DNA of 64,000 nucleotides from an uncultured Clostridia bacterium (GTDB taxonomy: Bacteria; Bacillota; Clostridia; Lachnospirales; Anaerotignaceae). The notes beneath the pieces are model-generated. The model saw nothing but the letters and a program-made list of their open reading frames with translations. It ran no database searches and was not told where the DNA came from. Below, in pieces: positions 26,596 through 35,285 of this stretch (position 1 is its first letter; the number at the start of each line of letters is the position of its first letter). The stretch is taken from NCBI GenBank assembly GCA_944384255.1, contig CALWSS010000033.1:1-64000 (forward strand), in the 5' to 3' direction. Made by a program: the position numbers and the translations under genes.

Positions 26596-27729
26596 TTGAG
26601 GTTTATACATATTTCTGATATACATTTAGGCAAAAAGGTAAATGAATTTTCAGTGCTTGACGACCAAGTTTTCGTTTTAAATCAGGTTATAAAAACTGCG
26701 GCAGAGCAAAAAGCCGATGCAGTTATTATTTCCGGCGATATATACGATAAAAGTGTTCCGCCGGCAGAAGCAGTTGAAGTTTTTGACCGCTTTATTACCG
26801 AGCTTTCTCAAAAAGACATAAAAATATACGCTGTAAGCGGAAACCATGATTCACCCCAGAGAATAGCCTTTGGTTCAGGCATTATGTCAAAAAGCGGTGT
26901 ATATTTTTCAGGTGTATATAACGGAAAAATTGAAAAACATGTTTTCGAGGATAAATACGGAAAAGTTAATATTTTTCTTCTTCCTTTTATAAAGCCGGCA
27001 AATGTAAAAAGGTTTTATGAAGATGCTGAAATGACAGATTATAATTCAGCTTTAAAAGTTGTTTTGGAAAATGCATCTGTAAATGAAAATGAAAGAAATA
27101 TTATTGTTGCTCATCAGTTTGTAACCGGTGCCCAGAGAAGCGATTCAGAAGAAGTTTCTGTAGGTGGCATTGACAATGTAGATGCATCGCTTTTTGAAAT
27201 ATTTGATTATACAGCCTTAGGACACATACATGGTCCTCAAAAAATGGGCAGAAATATTATTTACAGCGGTTCTCCTTTGAAATATTCTTTTTCTGAGATA
27301 AACCAAAAAAAGGCTATGGTTGTTGTTGACTTAAATGAAAAGGGAAATGTTTCTATAAACAAAATTCCTTTTGTCCCGCTTCACGACATGCGTGAGATAA
27401 GGGGATGCTATGACGAAATAACAAACAGACAAAACTACATTAACACCAATACCCATGACTATATAAAAATAGTGCTTAAAGATGATGACGAAATTATAGA
27501 TGCTATAGGAAAGTTAAGAAGCATATATCCAAATATAATGACTATTGACTATGATAATTTAAGAGCTAAAACTAATTCTGAAACTTTTGTCAGCAATGTT
27601 GACACAAATAAAAGTCCCACAGAATTGTTTTGTGAACTTTTTGAACTTCAAAATAACATGCCTGTAAGCAGTCAACAGCTTAAAGAGATAGAGAGGATAT
27701 TTGAAAGCGTTGAGGAGGAATTGCTTTGA
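26596..27729 (+). CDS. sbcD: Exonuclease SbcCD subunit D (Mre11-type nuclease)
   Basis: A 377-residue metallophosphoesterase that, with SbcC, cleaves hairpins and blocked DNA ends. The metal motifs are intact: SDIHLGKK, SGDIYDK, SGNHDSP, VAHQF and GHIHGPQ. The start is read as TTG at 26596 because AGGAGAG at 26580-26586 is correctly spaced for it; this gives MRFIHISDIHLG, the usual SbcD beginning. ATG at 26572 adds eight residues and lies at the predicted transcription start. Its stop overlaps the sbcC start by 4 bp. Confidence 0.94.
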   Translation: MRFIHISDIHLGKKVNEFSVLDDQVFVLNQVIKTAAEQKADAVIISGDIYDKSVPPAEAVEVFDRFITELSQKDIKIYAVSGNHDSPQRIAFGSGIMSKSGVYFSGVYNGKIEKHVFEDKYGKVNIFLLPFIKPANVKRFYEDAEMTDYNSALKVVLENASVNENERNIIVAHQFVTGAQRSDSEEVSVGGIDNVDASLFEIFDYTALGHIHGPQKMGRNIIYSGSPLKYSFSEINQKKAMVVVDLNEKGNVSINKIPFVPLHDMREIRGCYDEITNRQNYINTNTHDYIKIVLKDDDEIIDAIGKLRSIYPNIMTIDYDNLRAKTNSETFVSNVDTNKSPTELFCELFELQNNMPVSSQQLKEIERIFESVEEELL

Positions 27730-30470
27730 GACCGTTAAAATTAATTATATCGGCTTTTGGACCCTATGACTCCAAAACAGAAATAGATTTATCACTTTTA
27801 GGAAACAAAGGTATTTTTCTTATAACAGGGGATACAGGTGCAGGAAAGACAAGCATTTTTGATGCCATTTCTTTTGCTCTTTTCGGCACTGCCAGCGGAA
27901 AAGTCAGAGAGCCTTCAATGCTCAGGTGCAAATATTCATCCGATGATACCCAAACTTATGTTGAAATGGAATTTCTGCACAGGGACTGTATTTATTTTAT
28001 AAGAAGAAATCCGGAATATACAAGAAAGGCCAAAAGAGGCGACAAATTAATTAAGCAAAAAGCCGAGGCTGAATTGATTTTGCCGGATAAAAGCGTTATA
28101 AGCGGATACAAAGCCGTAAATGAGAAAGTTGAAAGCATATTAGGTGTTAATTTTTCACAGTTTTCTCAAATTTCGATGATTGCTCAAGGTGATTTTATGC
28201 GTTTTATAACGGAGCAGACAAAAGAGAGAAACAAGGTTTTCAGAGAAATATTCAATACCGAAAAATTTGAAATCTGTCAAGAAAAACTGAAAAACGAAAC
28301 ATTAGAATTAAAAAATAAGTACGACTCAGTTAAGGCTGAAATTGAAAGCGTGCTTTTAACTGTTGAAACACCTGAAGGAACATTAAATGCTGATTACTCA
28401 AATGGATATGATAACACTTTAAATGAAATTTCAAAAATTGAAACTATTGATACTGAGGAGCTTGCTTCTTATAATAATGAACTTAAGGCTGAGGAAAAGC
28501 GCCTTGAGGAATTGAATGTTGTTATGGGCAAAGCTCAGCAGGCAATAAATATAGAAAAAGAACTTACCACTGCCGTAAGATTTGACAGTGAGAACAGGCC
28601 GCTTCTTGAAAAAAGCCGGGAAGAAGTGCAAAAGGCTCTTGAGCTTAAAGAAGATATAACGGAAATTGAAAAAAACATAAACAATATAAATTCTCAAATG
28701 GAATCATACGAAAGAGCTGATAATATAAACAGCAAAATTAATGAGTGCAATAAAAAAATATCTGATAATACAAAAACTCTTGAAAAATCCAATATTAGAT
28801 TAAACCAGCTTGAAAATAAACTTAAGGAATACAAAGACACTGTTGAAAAATTTAAAAACATAGACAATGAAATTAAAGAGCTTGAGTTTAAGCTTAAAGA
28901 TTTGGAAATTTCTGAAAAAGAAATAGAAAAATTTAAAGAGCTGTATGAAAACTATAATACAGCTTTAAAAGATTATAATGATGCTAAAAATAAGTATATA
29001 ATTTCATATAATAAAAATAACGAAATAACACAGCTTTACCTGCAAAAAGAGAGAGCTTATTTTAACGAACAGGCAGGTCTTCTGGCAAAAGACCTTAAAG
29101 AAGGAGAAATGTGTCCTGTCTGCGGTTCAACTGAGCACCCTAAAAAAGCAGAAATATCAGAAAATGCACCTTCCTATAATGAGCTTGAGGACTTAAAAAA
29201 GCAAAGGGAAACTGTAAATAGTGAAACAAGTACTTTAAGTTCTGAGGCAGGAAAGGCAAAGGGCATACTTTTGTCTTTTGAAAAAGAAATAAAAAAAGGC
29301 TGTTCTTTTGTGCCGGAAAATACAGCTTTTAATGATATTCCTGAAATAATTAATAAGGAAGAAAGCAGTAACAAAAAATTGGAACAGGATATAAAACAGC
29401 TTCTCAGTAAAAATAAAGAATATGCCAAATTAAAACTTGAAGCATCTGAAAAATCAGAAGAAACTGAGCAGAGAATTAAAACAGGAAAAGAATATATAAT
29501 TAAACTTCAAAATGAAATAACTTATTATACTGCTCAGAATAAGTCAAATAAAGAACAGTTGGAAAACATAAATAAAAACCTTATATATCAAAACAAGACT
29601 GAAGCTCTTGAACAAATTACAAATTTAAATAAACTAAAAAAAGAACATGAAACAAAAATTGAAAATGCCCAAAATGATTTTGACACTTTAAATAAGCTGA
29701 TAATAGAAAACGACTCAAAAATAAAAACTCTTAAATCACAGAAAGACGGTTTAGGCAGTTACGATATTTCAGCTCTTGAAAATGAAAGAAATAAAATAAC
29801 AGAAAGCAAAAATTTATTAACTGAAAAAATTAATTTAATTCAAAACAGGATTTTCAGCAATAAAAAGGCTTACAACAGCATAAAACAAAAATCAAAATTA
29901 CTTCAAGATTACGAAAACAGGCTTAAAATTATAAAGCCTCTTTCAGATACTGCAAACGGAAATATACCGGGTAAAGATAGAATTACATTGGAAGCATATA
30001 TCCAGTCTGCATATTTTGATATGATACTTAACAGAGCCAATACAAGATTTATGATTATGACAGACGGGCAGTATGAAATGAGAAGACGTACTGAAGCTGA
30101 TAATTTAAGAAGCCGTACCGGTCTTGAAATTGATGTAATAGACCACTATACATCTTCGGTAAGAAGTATAAAAAGTCTTTCAGGCGGTGAATCTTTTAAA
30201 GCGGCACTTTCTTTGGCTTTGGGATTTTCAGAACAGGTGCAGTCAAGCTGCGGCGGAATAAAAATTGACACAATGTTTATTGACGAAGGCTTTGGCTCTC
30301 TTGATTCTCAATCCCTTGAACAGGCAGTAAGGGCGCTTTTAAAAGTGACAGACAGCAATAAACTGGTAGGGATTATTTCACATGTTTCAGAGCTTAAAGA
30401 AAGAATTGACAAACAGATTTCTGTTACTAAAAGAAAAGCTGGTGGAAGTATTGTCGAAATAAAAGTATAA
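27726..30470 (+). CDS. sbcC: Exonuclease SbcCD subunit C (Rad50-type ATPase)
   Basis: A 914-residue SMC-like ATPase. Walker A GDTGAGKTSIFD lies near residue 37; two long coiled-coil arms flank a zinc hook CPVCG at about residue 462; the ABC signature SLSGGESFKAAL and Walker B MFIDEGFGSLD are near the C-terminus. It partners SbcD, whose gene it overlaps by 4 bp. The start is TTG with GAGGAGG seven bases upstream. The coiled coil is very rich in Lys, Glu and Asn, as is common in AT-rich genomes. Confidence 0.95.
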   Translation: MRPLKLIISAFGPYDSKTEIDLSLLGNKGIFLITGDTGAGKTSIFDAISFALFGTASGKVREPSMLRCKYSSDDTQTYVEMEFLHRDCIYFIRRNPEYTRKAKRGDKLIKQKAEAELILPDKSVISGYKAVNEKVESILGVNFSQFSQISMIAQGDFMRFITEQTKERNKVFREIFNTEKFEICQEKLKNETLELKNKYDSVKAEIESVLLTVETPEGTLNADYSNGYDNTLNEISKIETIDTEELASYNNELKAEEKRLEELNVVMGKAQQAINIEKELTTAVRFDSENRPLLEKSREEVQKALELKEDITEIEKNINNINSQMESYERADNINSKINECNKKISDNTKTLEKSNIRLNQLENKLKEYKDTVEKFKNIDNEIKELEFKLKDLEISEKEIEKFKELYENYNTALKDYNDAKNKYIISYNKNNEITQLYLQKERAYFNEQAGLLAKDLKEGEMCPVCGSTEHPKKAEISENAPSYNELEDLKKQRETVNSETSTLSSEAGKAKGILLSFEKEIKKGCSFVPENTAFNDIPEIINKEESSNKKLEQDIKQLLSKNKEYAKLKLEASEKSEETEQRIKTGKEYIIKLQNEITYYTAQNKSNKEQLENINKNLIYQNKTEALEQITNLNKLKKEHETKIENAQNDFDTLNKLIIENDSKIKTLKSQKDGLGSYDISALENERNKITESKNLLTEKINLIQNRIFSNKKAYNSIKQKSKLLQDYENRLKIIKPLSDTANGNIPGKDRITLEAYIQSAYFDMILNRANTRFMIMTDGQYEMRRRTEADNLRSRTGLEIDVIDHYTSSVRSIKSLSGGESFKAALSLALGFSEQVQSSCGGIKIDTMFIDEGFGSLDSQSLEQAVRALLKVTDSNKLVGIISHVSELKERIDKQISVTKRKAGGSIVEIKV

Positions 30471-30471
30471 A

Positions 30472-30506
30472 AATAAACCGCAGACAGTTAAATGTCTGCG
30501 GCATTT
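30472..30506. terminator. Bidirectional terminator between sbcC and degV
   Basis: Perfect 9-bp stem CCGCAGACA/TGTCTGCGG with a 6-base loop; T-rich on both exits (CATTTTA on plus, TTTATTTTTA on minus). Confidence 0.8.
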
Positions 30507-30531
30507 TAGTATAATAATCTAATTTTTACTT

Positions 30532-31422
30532 TTATACATAACATTCGTATTTTTTAACAAAGCATACTCCTACAGTATCCGGTCCGGTGTGTGATGCTAT
30601 TGTAGCGCCTATATAAAAAGGTGATATAAAATTTTCTGCCGGAAGTTCTTTTTTTAGCTCATCAAAAAATACCGGCACTTCTTCAGGCGTGTTTGTTGTG
30701 CCTATTGTAAAAACATAATTTTTAGGGTTTTCGTTATTTTTTATAAAATGCTCTTTTGTTATTTCAACAAGTTTTTTAAGACCGTTCTTACGGCTTCGAA
30801 CTACTCCAGCAACATTAATTTCACTGTTTTTTAGTTCAATAAGCGGCTTAATTTTAAGTATGCCGCCGGATAGTGAAACAAGTTTTCCTATTCTTCCGCC
30901 TTTTTCAAGATGTGTAAGAGCACCAACCATGAACATTATTCTAAGTTCTTTCTTCATTTTTTCACATATCTCAAAAACAGTTTTAGGGTTTAATCCGTTA
31001 TCTCTCATTCGGCATGCTTCATAAACCATAAGCTGAGTTGCACCTGTTGCTGCCCAAGAATTGATTATATAGATTTCTCTTTCGGTAAATTTTTCCGAAA
31101 GTATTTCTTTTGCCGTTAAAGCTGAGTGATATGAACCGCTTAATGTGTCTGTAATTGTAAAGCACACAATATCGTTTTCTTTTTCTAAGGCAGGTGTAAA
31201 TGAGTCTATATAATCCTGAACAGATGGCAGTGATGTTTTTGGAAAGAGTTTTTTATTTATAAGTTTATCAAAAAATTCTTCTCTTGACATCTCAAAAAGC
31301 TCTTTGTAATAGTGTTCAGAATCAAATGAAATATAAAAAGGTATAATGCTTATTTGTTTTTCATCAGCTATATTTAAAGGAATATCAGCCGAACCGTCTG
31401 TAAAAATTTGAAAATTAGACAT
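30532..31422 (-). CDS. DegV family fatty-acid-binding protein
   Basis: A 296-residue DegV protein. Family marks are TDGSADIPLN at the N-terminus, KTSLPSVQDYIDSF, and FTITDTLSGSYHSA, whose Ser/Thr residues bind a fatty-acid carboxylate. In Firmicutes such proteins (FakB) present fatty acids to the FakA kinase; no fakA is near, so the partnership is inferred from family knowledge only. GGAGG precedes the ATG at good spacing. It is transcribed alone from a TTGACA promoter. Confidence 0.92.
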   Translation of the reverse strand: MSNFQIFTDGSADIPLNIADEKQISIIPFYISFDSEHYYKELFEMSREEFFDKLINKKLFPKTSLPSVQDYIDSFTPALEKENDIVCFTITDTLSGSYHSALTAKEILSEKFTEREIYIINSWAATGATQLMVYEACRMRDNGLNPKTVFEICEKMKKELRIMFMVGALTHLEKGGRIGKLVSLSGGILKIKPLIELKNSEINVAGVVRSRKNGLKKLVEITKEHFIKNNENPKNYVFTIGTTNTPEEVPVFFDELKKELPAENFISPFYIGATIASHTGPDTVGVCFVKKYECYV

Positions 31423-31476
31423 ACTTGGCCTCCATATTGTTTTAAATACTACTTGTTATGGTTACATTATGGTTTT

Positions 31477-31505
31477 AATTTAGCATTAAAGGCACACAGT
31501 GTCAA
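31477..31505 (-). promoter_or_regulatory. Sigma-A promoter of degV
   Basis: On the minus strand TTGACA (31505-31500), spacing 17, then TGCTAAATT, an extended -10 (TAAATT at 31482-31477). Confidence 0.7.
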
Positions 31506-31571
31506 TATTAAAATACAAGATTAATAATATAGTAAAATATTAACTCTTTTCAAAAACCTATGGTTTTTATA

Positions 31572-31600
31572 TTGACATATAATTTGGTTATTGATAAAAT
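31572..31600 (+). promoter_or_regulatory. Sigma-A promoter 1 of the carD operon
   Basis: TTGACA at 31572-31577 and TAAAAT at 31595-31600 with 17-base spacing. Confidence 0.75.
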
Positions 31601-31608
31601 AAAATATT

Positions 31609-31637
31609 TTGATTTGCTTTAAAAACTGTGATATAAT
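31609..31637 (+). promoter_or_regulatory. Sigma-A promoter 2 of the carD operon, followed by a ~210-nt leader
   Basis: TTGATT at 31609-31614, 17 bases, then TGATATAAT (TATAAT at 31632-31637, extended -10). The transcript would carry a leader of about 210 nt before carD, containing an 8-bp inverted repeat TGTTTAAC (31734-31741)/GTTAAACA (31753-31760). No ORF of note and no terminator lie in it. Confidence 0.75.
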
Positions 31638-31854
31638 ATTTCTGTATATCTGTGAAATTATACTAAAACGTTGTTATATTGAGGATTTTAATGGTATAAA
31701 TACTTTTTCTATGACCTAAACAATCTTTCACGATGTTTAACAAATGCTTTAAGTTAAACACCATATACAAGTTCTGGTATGTTTACTGCTTAATATGTAA
31801 ATATTAACAGTATGTTGTGGTTTTATTTGCTGGGATTAAAAAGGATGTGTCAGA

Positions 31855-32334
31855 ATGTTTAAAGAAGGAGCAAAAATTGTATACCCTATGTATGGGGCAG
31901 GCGTTATTGAAAATGTTGAAACGGAGAATATAAACGGCTGTGAAGAAAAACATTATATTATTCGTATACCTAACGGCAACCTTAAAATTAAAGTTGGTGT
32001 GTCAAAAGCCGAGGTTATAGGATTAAGGCCTGTTGCAAGTGAGTCCGAAATATCAGATGCTCTTAAAAAAGCCGTTTCTTCTCATGCTGCAATACAGAAC
32101 AACTGGAATGTACGTTATAAAGAAAATCTTGAAAAAATTCGTACAGGAAAAATAAGCGAAGTAGCAGAAGTTGCCAGAAGTCTGTGCCTTAGGGAAAGGC
32201 AGAGAGGTCTTTCGGGTGCTGAGAAAAAAATGTTTAATAATGCCAAGCAAACAGTCTTAAGCGAAGTCGCTTTTTCGAAAAAAATGGAAAAAGATAAAGC
32301 CGAAGAATATCTTGCGAAAGAATTATTTTACTGA
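31855..32334 (+). CDS. CarD/CdnL-family RNA-polymerase-binding transcription regulator
   Basis: A 159-residue CarD-like protein. The N-terminal ~60 residues form the RNA-polymerase-interacting Tudor-like domain (EGAKIVYPMYGAGVIENVE, the form shared with TRCF), and the C-terminal half is the helical DNA-contacting domain (ARSLCLRERQRGLSGAEKKM). CarD proteins stabilise open promoter complexes. In many Clostridia it precedes a PIN/TRAM gene and ispD, as here. The ribosome site is modest (AAAGGATG). It has two promoters and a long leader, suggesting regulated expression. Confidence 0.9.
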   Translation: MFKEGAKIVYPMYGAGVIENVETENINGCEEKHYIIRIPNGNLKIKVGVSKAEVIGLRPVASESEISDALKKAVSSHAAIQNNWNVRYKENLEKIRTGKISEVAEVARSLCLRERQRGLSGAEKKMFNNAKQTVLSEVAFSKKMEKDKAEEYLAKELFY

Positions 32335-32390
32335 TATTATATATTAATCAGGATTTTACCTTAATTTTACTGTATGAAAGGGGGTAGTGT

Positions 32391-33455
32391 ATTATAAAAA
32401 GAGTTCTTGAACTGGTTGAAAGTATTATATTTACTTTTATTATGTGCTTGTTTTTAAAGTTGATTTATAATGCAAATATAGAGAAAATAGGCGATTTTGT
32501 GCCGTCATATTCTTATATTATAGCAGGCATTGTGCTGGGAATAATTTTCTTTTTTATATTTGCTCATATTATTAGTAATGCCATTATGAACATGATGGAC
32601 AAGACTGCTTCAAAACTGAGCAAAATGAGCCTTAAAGAGCTTTTAACCAGTGTTTTTGGTATAATAGTCGGCTTAGTAATAGCCAATCTTCTTGGAATAC
32701 CGGCCAGTAAGTACGGATTTATAGGTTCATGTATTATTATTATTTTAAATATTGTATTCGGTGTTCTGGGATACAGAGTTGCAAGGAGCAAAAAAGACGA
32801 GATAGGCGGTTTTAGCTCTATATTGGAAAATACTCGAAGCATAAATAAAAACATAACTTACGGAAAGCCTAAAATACTTGACACAAGCGTTATTATAGAC
32901 GGACGTATACTTGATTTGCTTAAGACAGGCTTTATTGAGGGAAAAATAATTATTCCGAATTTTGTTCTGGAGGAGCTCAGGCATATAGCCGATTCGTCGG
33001 ATTCTCTTAAAAGAAACAGAGGCCGAAGGGGTCTTGATATACTTAACGAAATACAAAAACAGCTTGCTGTAAGCGTTGAAATTGTTGACTTTAATATTAA
33101 AGAACCTATGGAAGTTGACTCCAAACTTCTTAAAATGGCAGAAAAGCTGGATGCTTTTGTTGTTACTAACGATTTTAACCTTAATAAGGTTGCAGAGTTT
33201 CAGGGAGTTAAAGTACTTAACATAAACGAGCTTTCAAACGCTATTAAACCTGTTGTTCTTCCGGGAGAAGAAATGAAGGTAACAATTATTAAAAGCGGTA
33301 AAGAGTACGGTCAGGGTATTGCATATCTTAACGACGGAACAATGATTGTTATTGACGGCGGAAACAAGTTTATTGGTGAAACTATAGATGTTGTTGTAAC
33401 AAGTGTGCTTCAAACGGCTGCCGGAAGAATGATATTTGGCAAGAAAAAGGATTAA
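32391..33455 (+). CDS. PIN/TRAM-domain membrane protein (YacL-like), apparent AUU start
   Basis: About 354 residues. Four membrane segments lie in the first ~130 residues, then a PIN nuclease-like domain (ILDTSVIIDGRILDL, IIPNFVLEELRHIAD, AFVVTNDFNLNKVA with the acidic metal residues) and a C-terminal TRAM domain, the YacL architecture. The first ATG (32442) would cut off most of the first membrane helix and has no ribosome site. In the same frame, ATT at 32391 follows AAAGGGGG (32377-32384) by six bases and gives a start (I)IKRVLELV that resembles the YacL N-terminus. I therefore place the start at ATT, a rare but known initiator; a single-base indel next to GTG 32387 is the alternative. Confidence 0.75.
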   Translation: MIKRVLELVESIIFTFIMCLFLKLIYNANIEKIGDFVPSYSYIIAGIVLGIIFFFIFAHIISNAIMNMMDKTASKLSKMSLKELLTSVFGIIVGLVIANLLGIPASKYGFIGSCIIIILNIVFGVLGYRVARSKKDEIGGFSSILENTRSINKNITYGKPKILDTSVIIDGRILDLLKTGFIEGKIIIPNFVLEELRHIADSSDSLKRNRGRRGLDILNEIQKQLAVSVEIVDFNIKEPMEVDSKLLKMAEKLDAFVVTNDFNLNKVAEFQGVKVLNINELSNAIKPVVLPGEEMKVTIIKSGKEYGQGIAYLNDGTMIVIDGGNKFIGETIDVVVTSVLQTAAGRMIFGKKKD

Positions 33456-33462
33456 AAATTAT

Positions 33463-33496
33463 ATGTCTGTGCCTTTTTGGCATGGACATGTTTTTT
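33463..33496 (+). terminator. Terminator-like hairpin abutting the ispD ribosome site
   Basis: An 11-bp stem (positions 33463-33473 with 33479-33489, two G-T pairs), a 5-T loop and a run of T at 33491-33496, ending two bases before the GGAGG of ispD. It could partly terminate transcription between the PIN/TRAM gene and ispD. Confidence 0.7.
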
Positions 33497-33508
33497 ATGG
33501 AGGTAAAA

Positions 33509-34201
33509 ATGGTAAACTGCGCTTGTCTTATTATGGCGGCCGGCAAAGGCTCACGTATGAAAAGTGATGTAAAAAAACAGTTTTTAAAACTTAATGATGT
33601 GCCTATACTGGCTCTTACAATAAGTAAATTTGATTTATGTGACAAAGTTGATATGATAGTTGTTGTTGCACCTAAAGATGATATTAAAACTTGTTCTGAT
33701 TTATGCAAAGAGCATTGCAAAAAAACTGCTTACAGTGTTATAGAAGGCGGAAAAGAACGATATAATTCGGTTTATAACGGCATAAAGTTCCTTGAAAATA
33801 AATGCCGCTATGTTATGATTCAAGACGGAGTAAGACCTTTTGTTACAGAAGAAATAATAACTAAAACTTTAACTGAAGCTGAAAAATACGGTGCCTGTAT
33901 TCCGGTTGTAGAAGTTAAAGACACAATAAAAGAAGTAGACTCAAATGGTATTGTAGTTAAAACTCTTAAAAGAAGTTCATTACGTGCCGTTCAGACACCA
34001 CAAACATTTAAGTATGACTTAATTAAAAATGCTTATGAAAACCTTCCTTCAGATGCCGATGTAACAGATGATGCATCGGTTATTGAAATAAGCGGAGGAA
34101 AAGTAAAAGCAGTTGAAGGCAGTTATGACAACATTAAAATTACAACTGTTGAAGATTTGAAGTCAGGTTTGGCTATACTAAATAAAGGAGAAAACAAATG
34201 A
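33509..34201 (+). CDS. ispD: 2-C-methyl-D-erythritol 4-phosphate cytidylyltransferase
   Basis: IspD transfers CMP to methylerythritol phosphate in the non-mevalonate isoprenoid pathway. The 230-residue protein has the nucleotidyltransferase signature IMAAGKGSRMKSDVKKQFL, VIEGGKERYNSVYNG, QDGVRPFV and VQTPQTF. ATG at 33509 is chosen because GGAGG at 33499-33503 precedes it; upstream in-frame ATGs lie inside the hairpin region. ispF, the usual follower, is missing and RNase HI takes its place, with a 4-bp ATGA overlap. Confidence 0.94.
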   Translation: MVNCACLIMAAGKGSRMKSDVKKQFLKLNDVPILALTISKFDLCDKVDMIVVVAPKDDIKTCSDLCKEHCKKTAYSVIEGGKERYNSVYNGIKFLENKCRYVMIQDGVRPFVTEEIITKTLTEAEKYGACIPVVEVKDTIKEVDSNGIVVKTLKRSSLRAVQTPQTFKYDLIKNAYENLPSDADVTDDASVIEISGGKVKAVEGSYDNIKITTVEDLKSGLAILNKGENK

Positions 34202-34662
34202 AATCAGTTGATGTTTACACTGACGGAGCATGCTCTGGAAATCCCGGCAAAGGCGGCTATGGTGCAGTTCTCATATACAAAGGTGTCAGAAAAGAGCTTT
34301 CTGCCGGCTTTGAAAAGACAACTAACAACCGTATGGAAGTACTGGCTGTTATTGAAGCGCTATCGGCTTTAAAAGAACCATGTGAAGTAACTCTTTACAG
34401 CGACTCAAAATATGTTGTAGATGCCATTAACAAAGGCTGGATGGAAAAATGGGAGAAAAATAACTGGATGAGAACAAAAACAGAAAAGGCCTCCAACAGT
34501 GACTTATGGATTAGGCTTTCTGCTTTATTAAAAAAACACAGTGTAAAGTTTGTCTGGGTTAAAGGCCATAATGACAATTTGGAAAATGAAAGATGTGATG
34601 AATTAGCCAGAAATGCCATTGTGTGTCAAAATTTGTTGAAAGACGAACAATATGGTTGTTGA
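34198..34662 (+). CDS. rnhA: Ribonuclease HI
   Basis: A 154-residue RNase H1 with all four catalytic acidic residues in place: Asp in VYTDGACSGNPG, Glu in NNRMEVLAVIEAL, Asp in LYSDSKYVV and Asp in NERCDELA, with the conserved His of VKGHNDN. It degrades RNA in RNA-DNA hybrids. It overlaps ispD by 4 bp, so translation is coupled. The last residues after the catalytic core are a short variable tail. Confidence 0.95.
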   Translation: MKSVDVYTDGACSGNPGKGGYGAVLIYKGVRKELSAGFEKTTNNRMEVLAVIEALSALKEPCEVTLYSDSKYVVDAINKGWMEKWEKNNWMRTKTEKASNSDLWIRLSALLKKHSVKFVWVKGHNDNLENERCDELARNAIVCQNLLKDEQYGC

Positions 34663-34699
34663 ATGTAACCAAAAAAAATCTTAAAAATGAAATAAACTG

Positions 34700-34728
34700 T
34701 TGACACTCTTTGGAAATTGTGCTATTCT
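34700..34728 (+). promoter_or_regulatory. Sigma-A promoter of the cold-shock gene
   Basis: TTGACA at 34700-34705, spacing 17, then TGCTATTCT (TATTCT at 34723-34728, extended -10). The leader is only about 43 nt, shorter than the long leaders of enterobacterial csp genes. Confidence 0.85.
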
Positions 34729-34777
34729 TTTAACTGTTCCAATTAATATTTTGCTTTAAAAGTAGGAGGATTTTTAA

Positions 34778-34978
34778 ATGAAAAAAGGTACAGTAAAGTG
34801 GTTTAACGCAGAAAAAGGTTTCGGATTCATTTCTGTTGAAGGCGAAGACGATGTATTTGTACACTTCTCAGCTATCCAGGCTGACGGTTACAAAACACTT
34901 GAAGAAGGCCAGCAGGTAGAATTCGAAGTTGTTCAGGGCGCTAAAGGACCACAGGCTGCTAATGTAACACGCATATAA
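34778..34978 (+). CDS. csp: Cold-shock-domain nucleic-acid-binding protein
   Basis: A 66-residue single cold-shock domain with both RNA-binding motifs, [10 protein letters not shown] (RNP1) and VFVHFSAI (RNP2). It should bind single-stranded RNA as a chaperone. AGGAGG is well placed before the ATG. It is monocistronic, with a strong promoter and a terminator, and its codon choice (many preferred codons) suggests high expression. Confidence 0.95.
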   Translation: MKKGTVKWFNAEKGFGFISVEGEDDVFVHFSAIQADGYKTLEEGQQVEFEVVQGAKGPQAANVTRI

Positions 34979-35046
34979 TCCATTTGAAATATAGTCAACT
35001 GTACAATTTTGGCATTTGATATATAGATAACAGGTTATACAAAACG

Positions 35047-35078
35047 GCTTTCCCATATTTTGGGAAGGCTTTTTTTTT
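35047..35078 (+). terminator. Intrinsic terminator of the cold-shock gene
   Basis: 9-bp stem GCTTTCCCA/TGGGAAGGC (one G-T pair), 5-base loop, run of nine T. Confidence 0.88.
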
Positions 35079-35205
35079 AATTTTGCATTAATAAAAATGA
35101 TTTTTATTGTAAAAAATAAACAAAAATACCGACTTTATTGGGTTTAAAAACACAAATGATTTTTAAGTTTATTTGGCATTATTTTCAATTTTTTGCGAAA
35201 AAAAT

Positions 35206-35234
35206 TTGATAATATTTTTGCCGTATGGTAAAAT
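35206..35234 (+). promoter_or_regulatory. Sigma-A promoter of typA
   Basis: TTGATA at 35206-35211, 17 bases, then TGGTAAAAT (TAAAAT at 35229-35234, extended -10). The rest of the gap 34979-35285 is AT-rich with no other feature besides the csp terminator. Confidence 0.78.
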
Positions 35235-35285
35235 ACTTTGGTTAGTGATTATAGATATAATAGTTTTATGTTGGGAGTAATTTTA

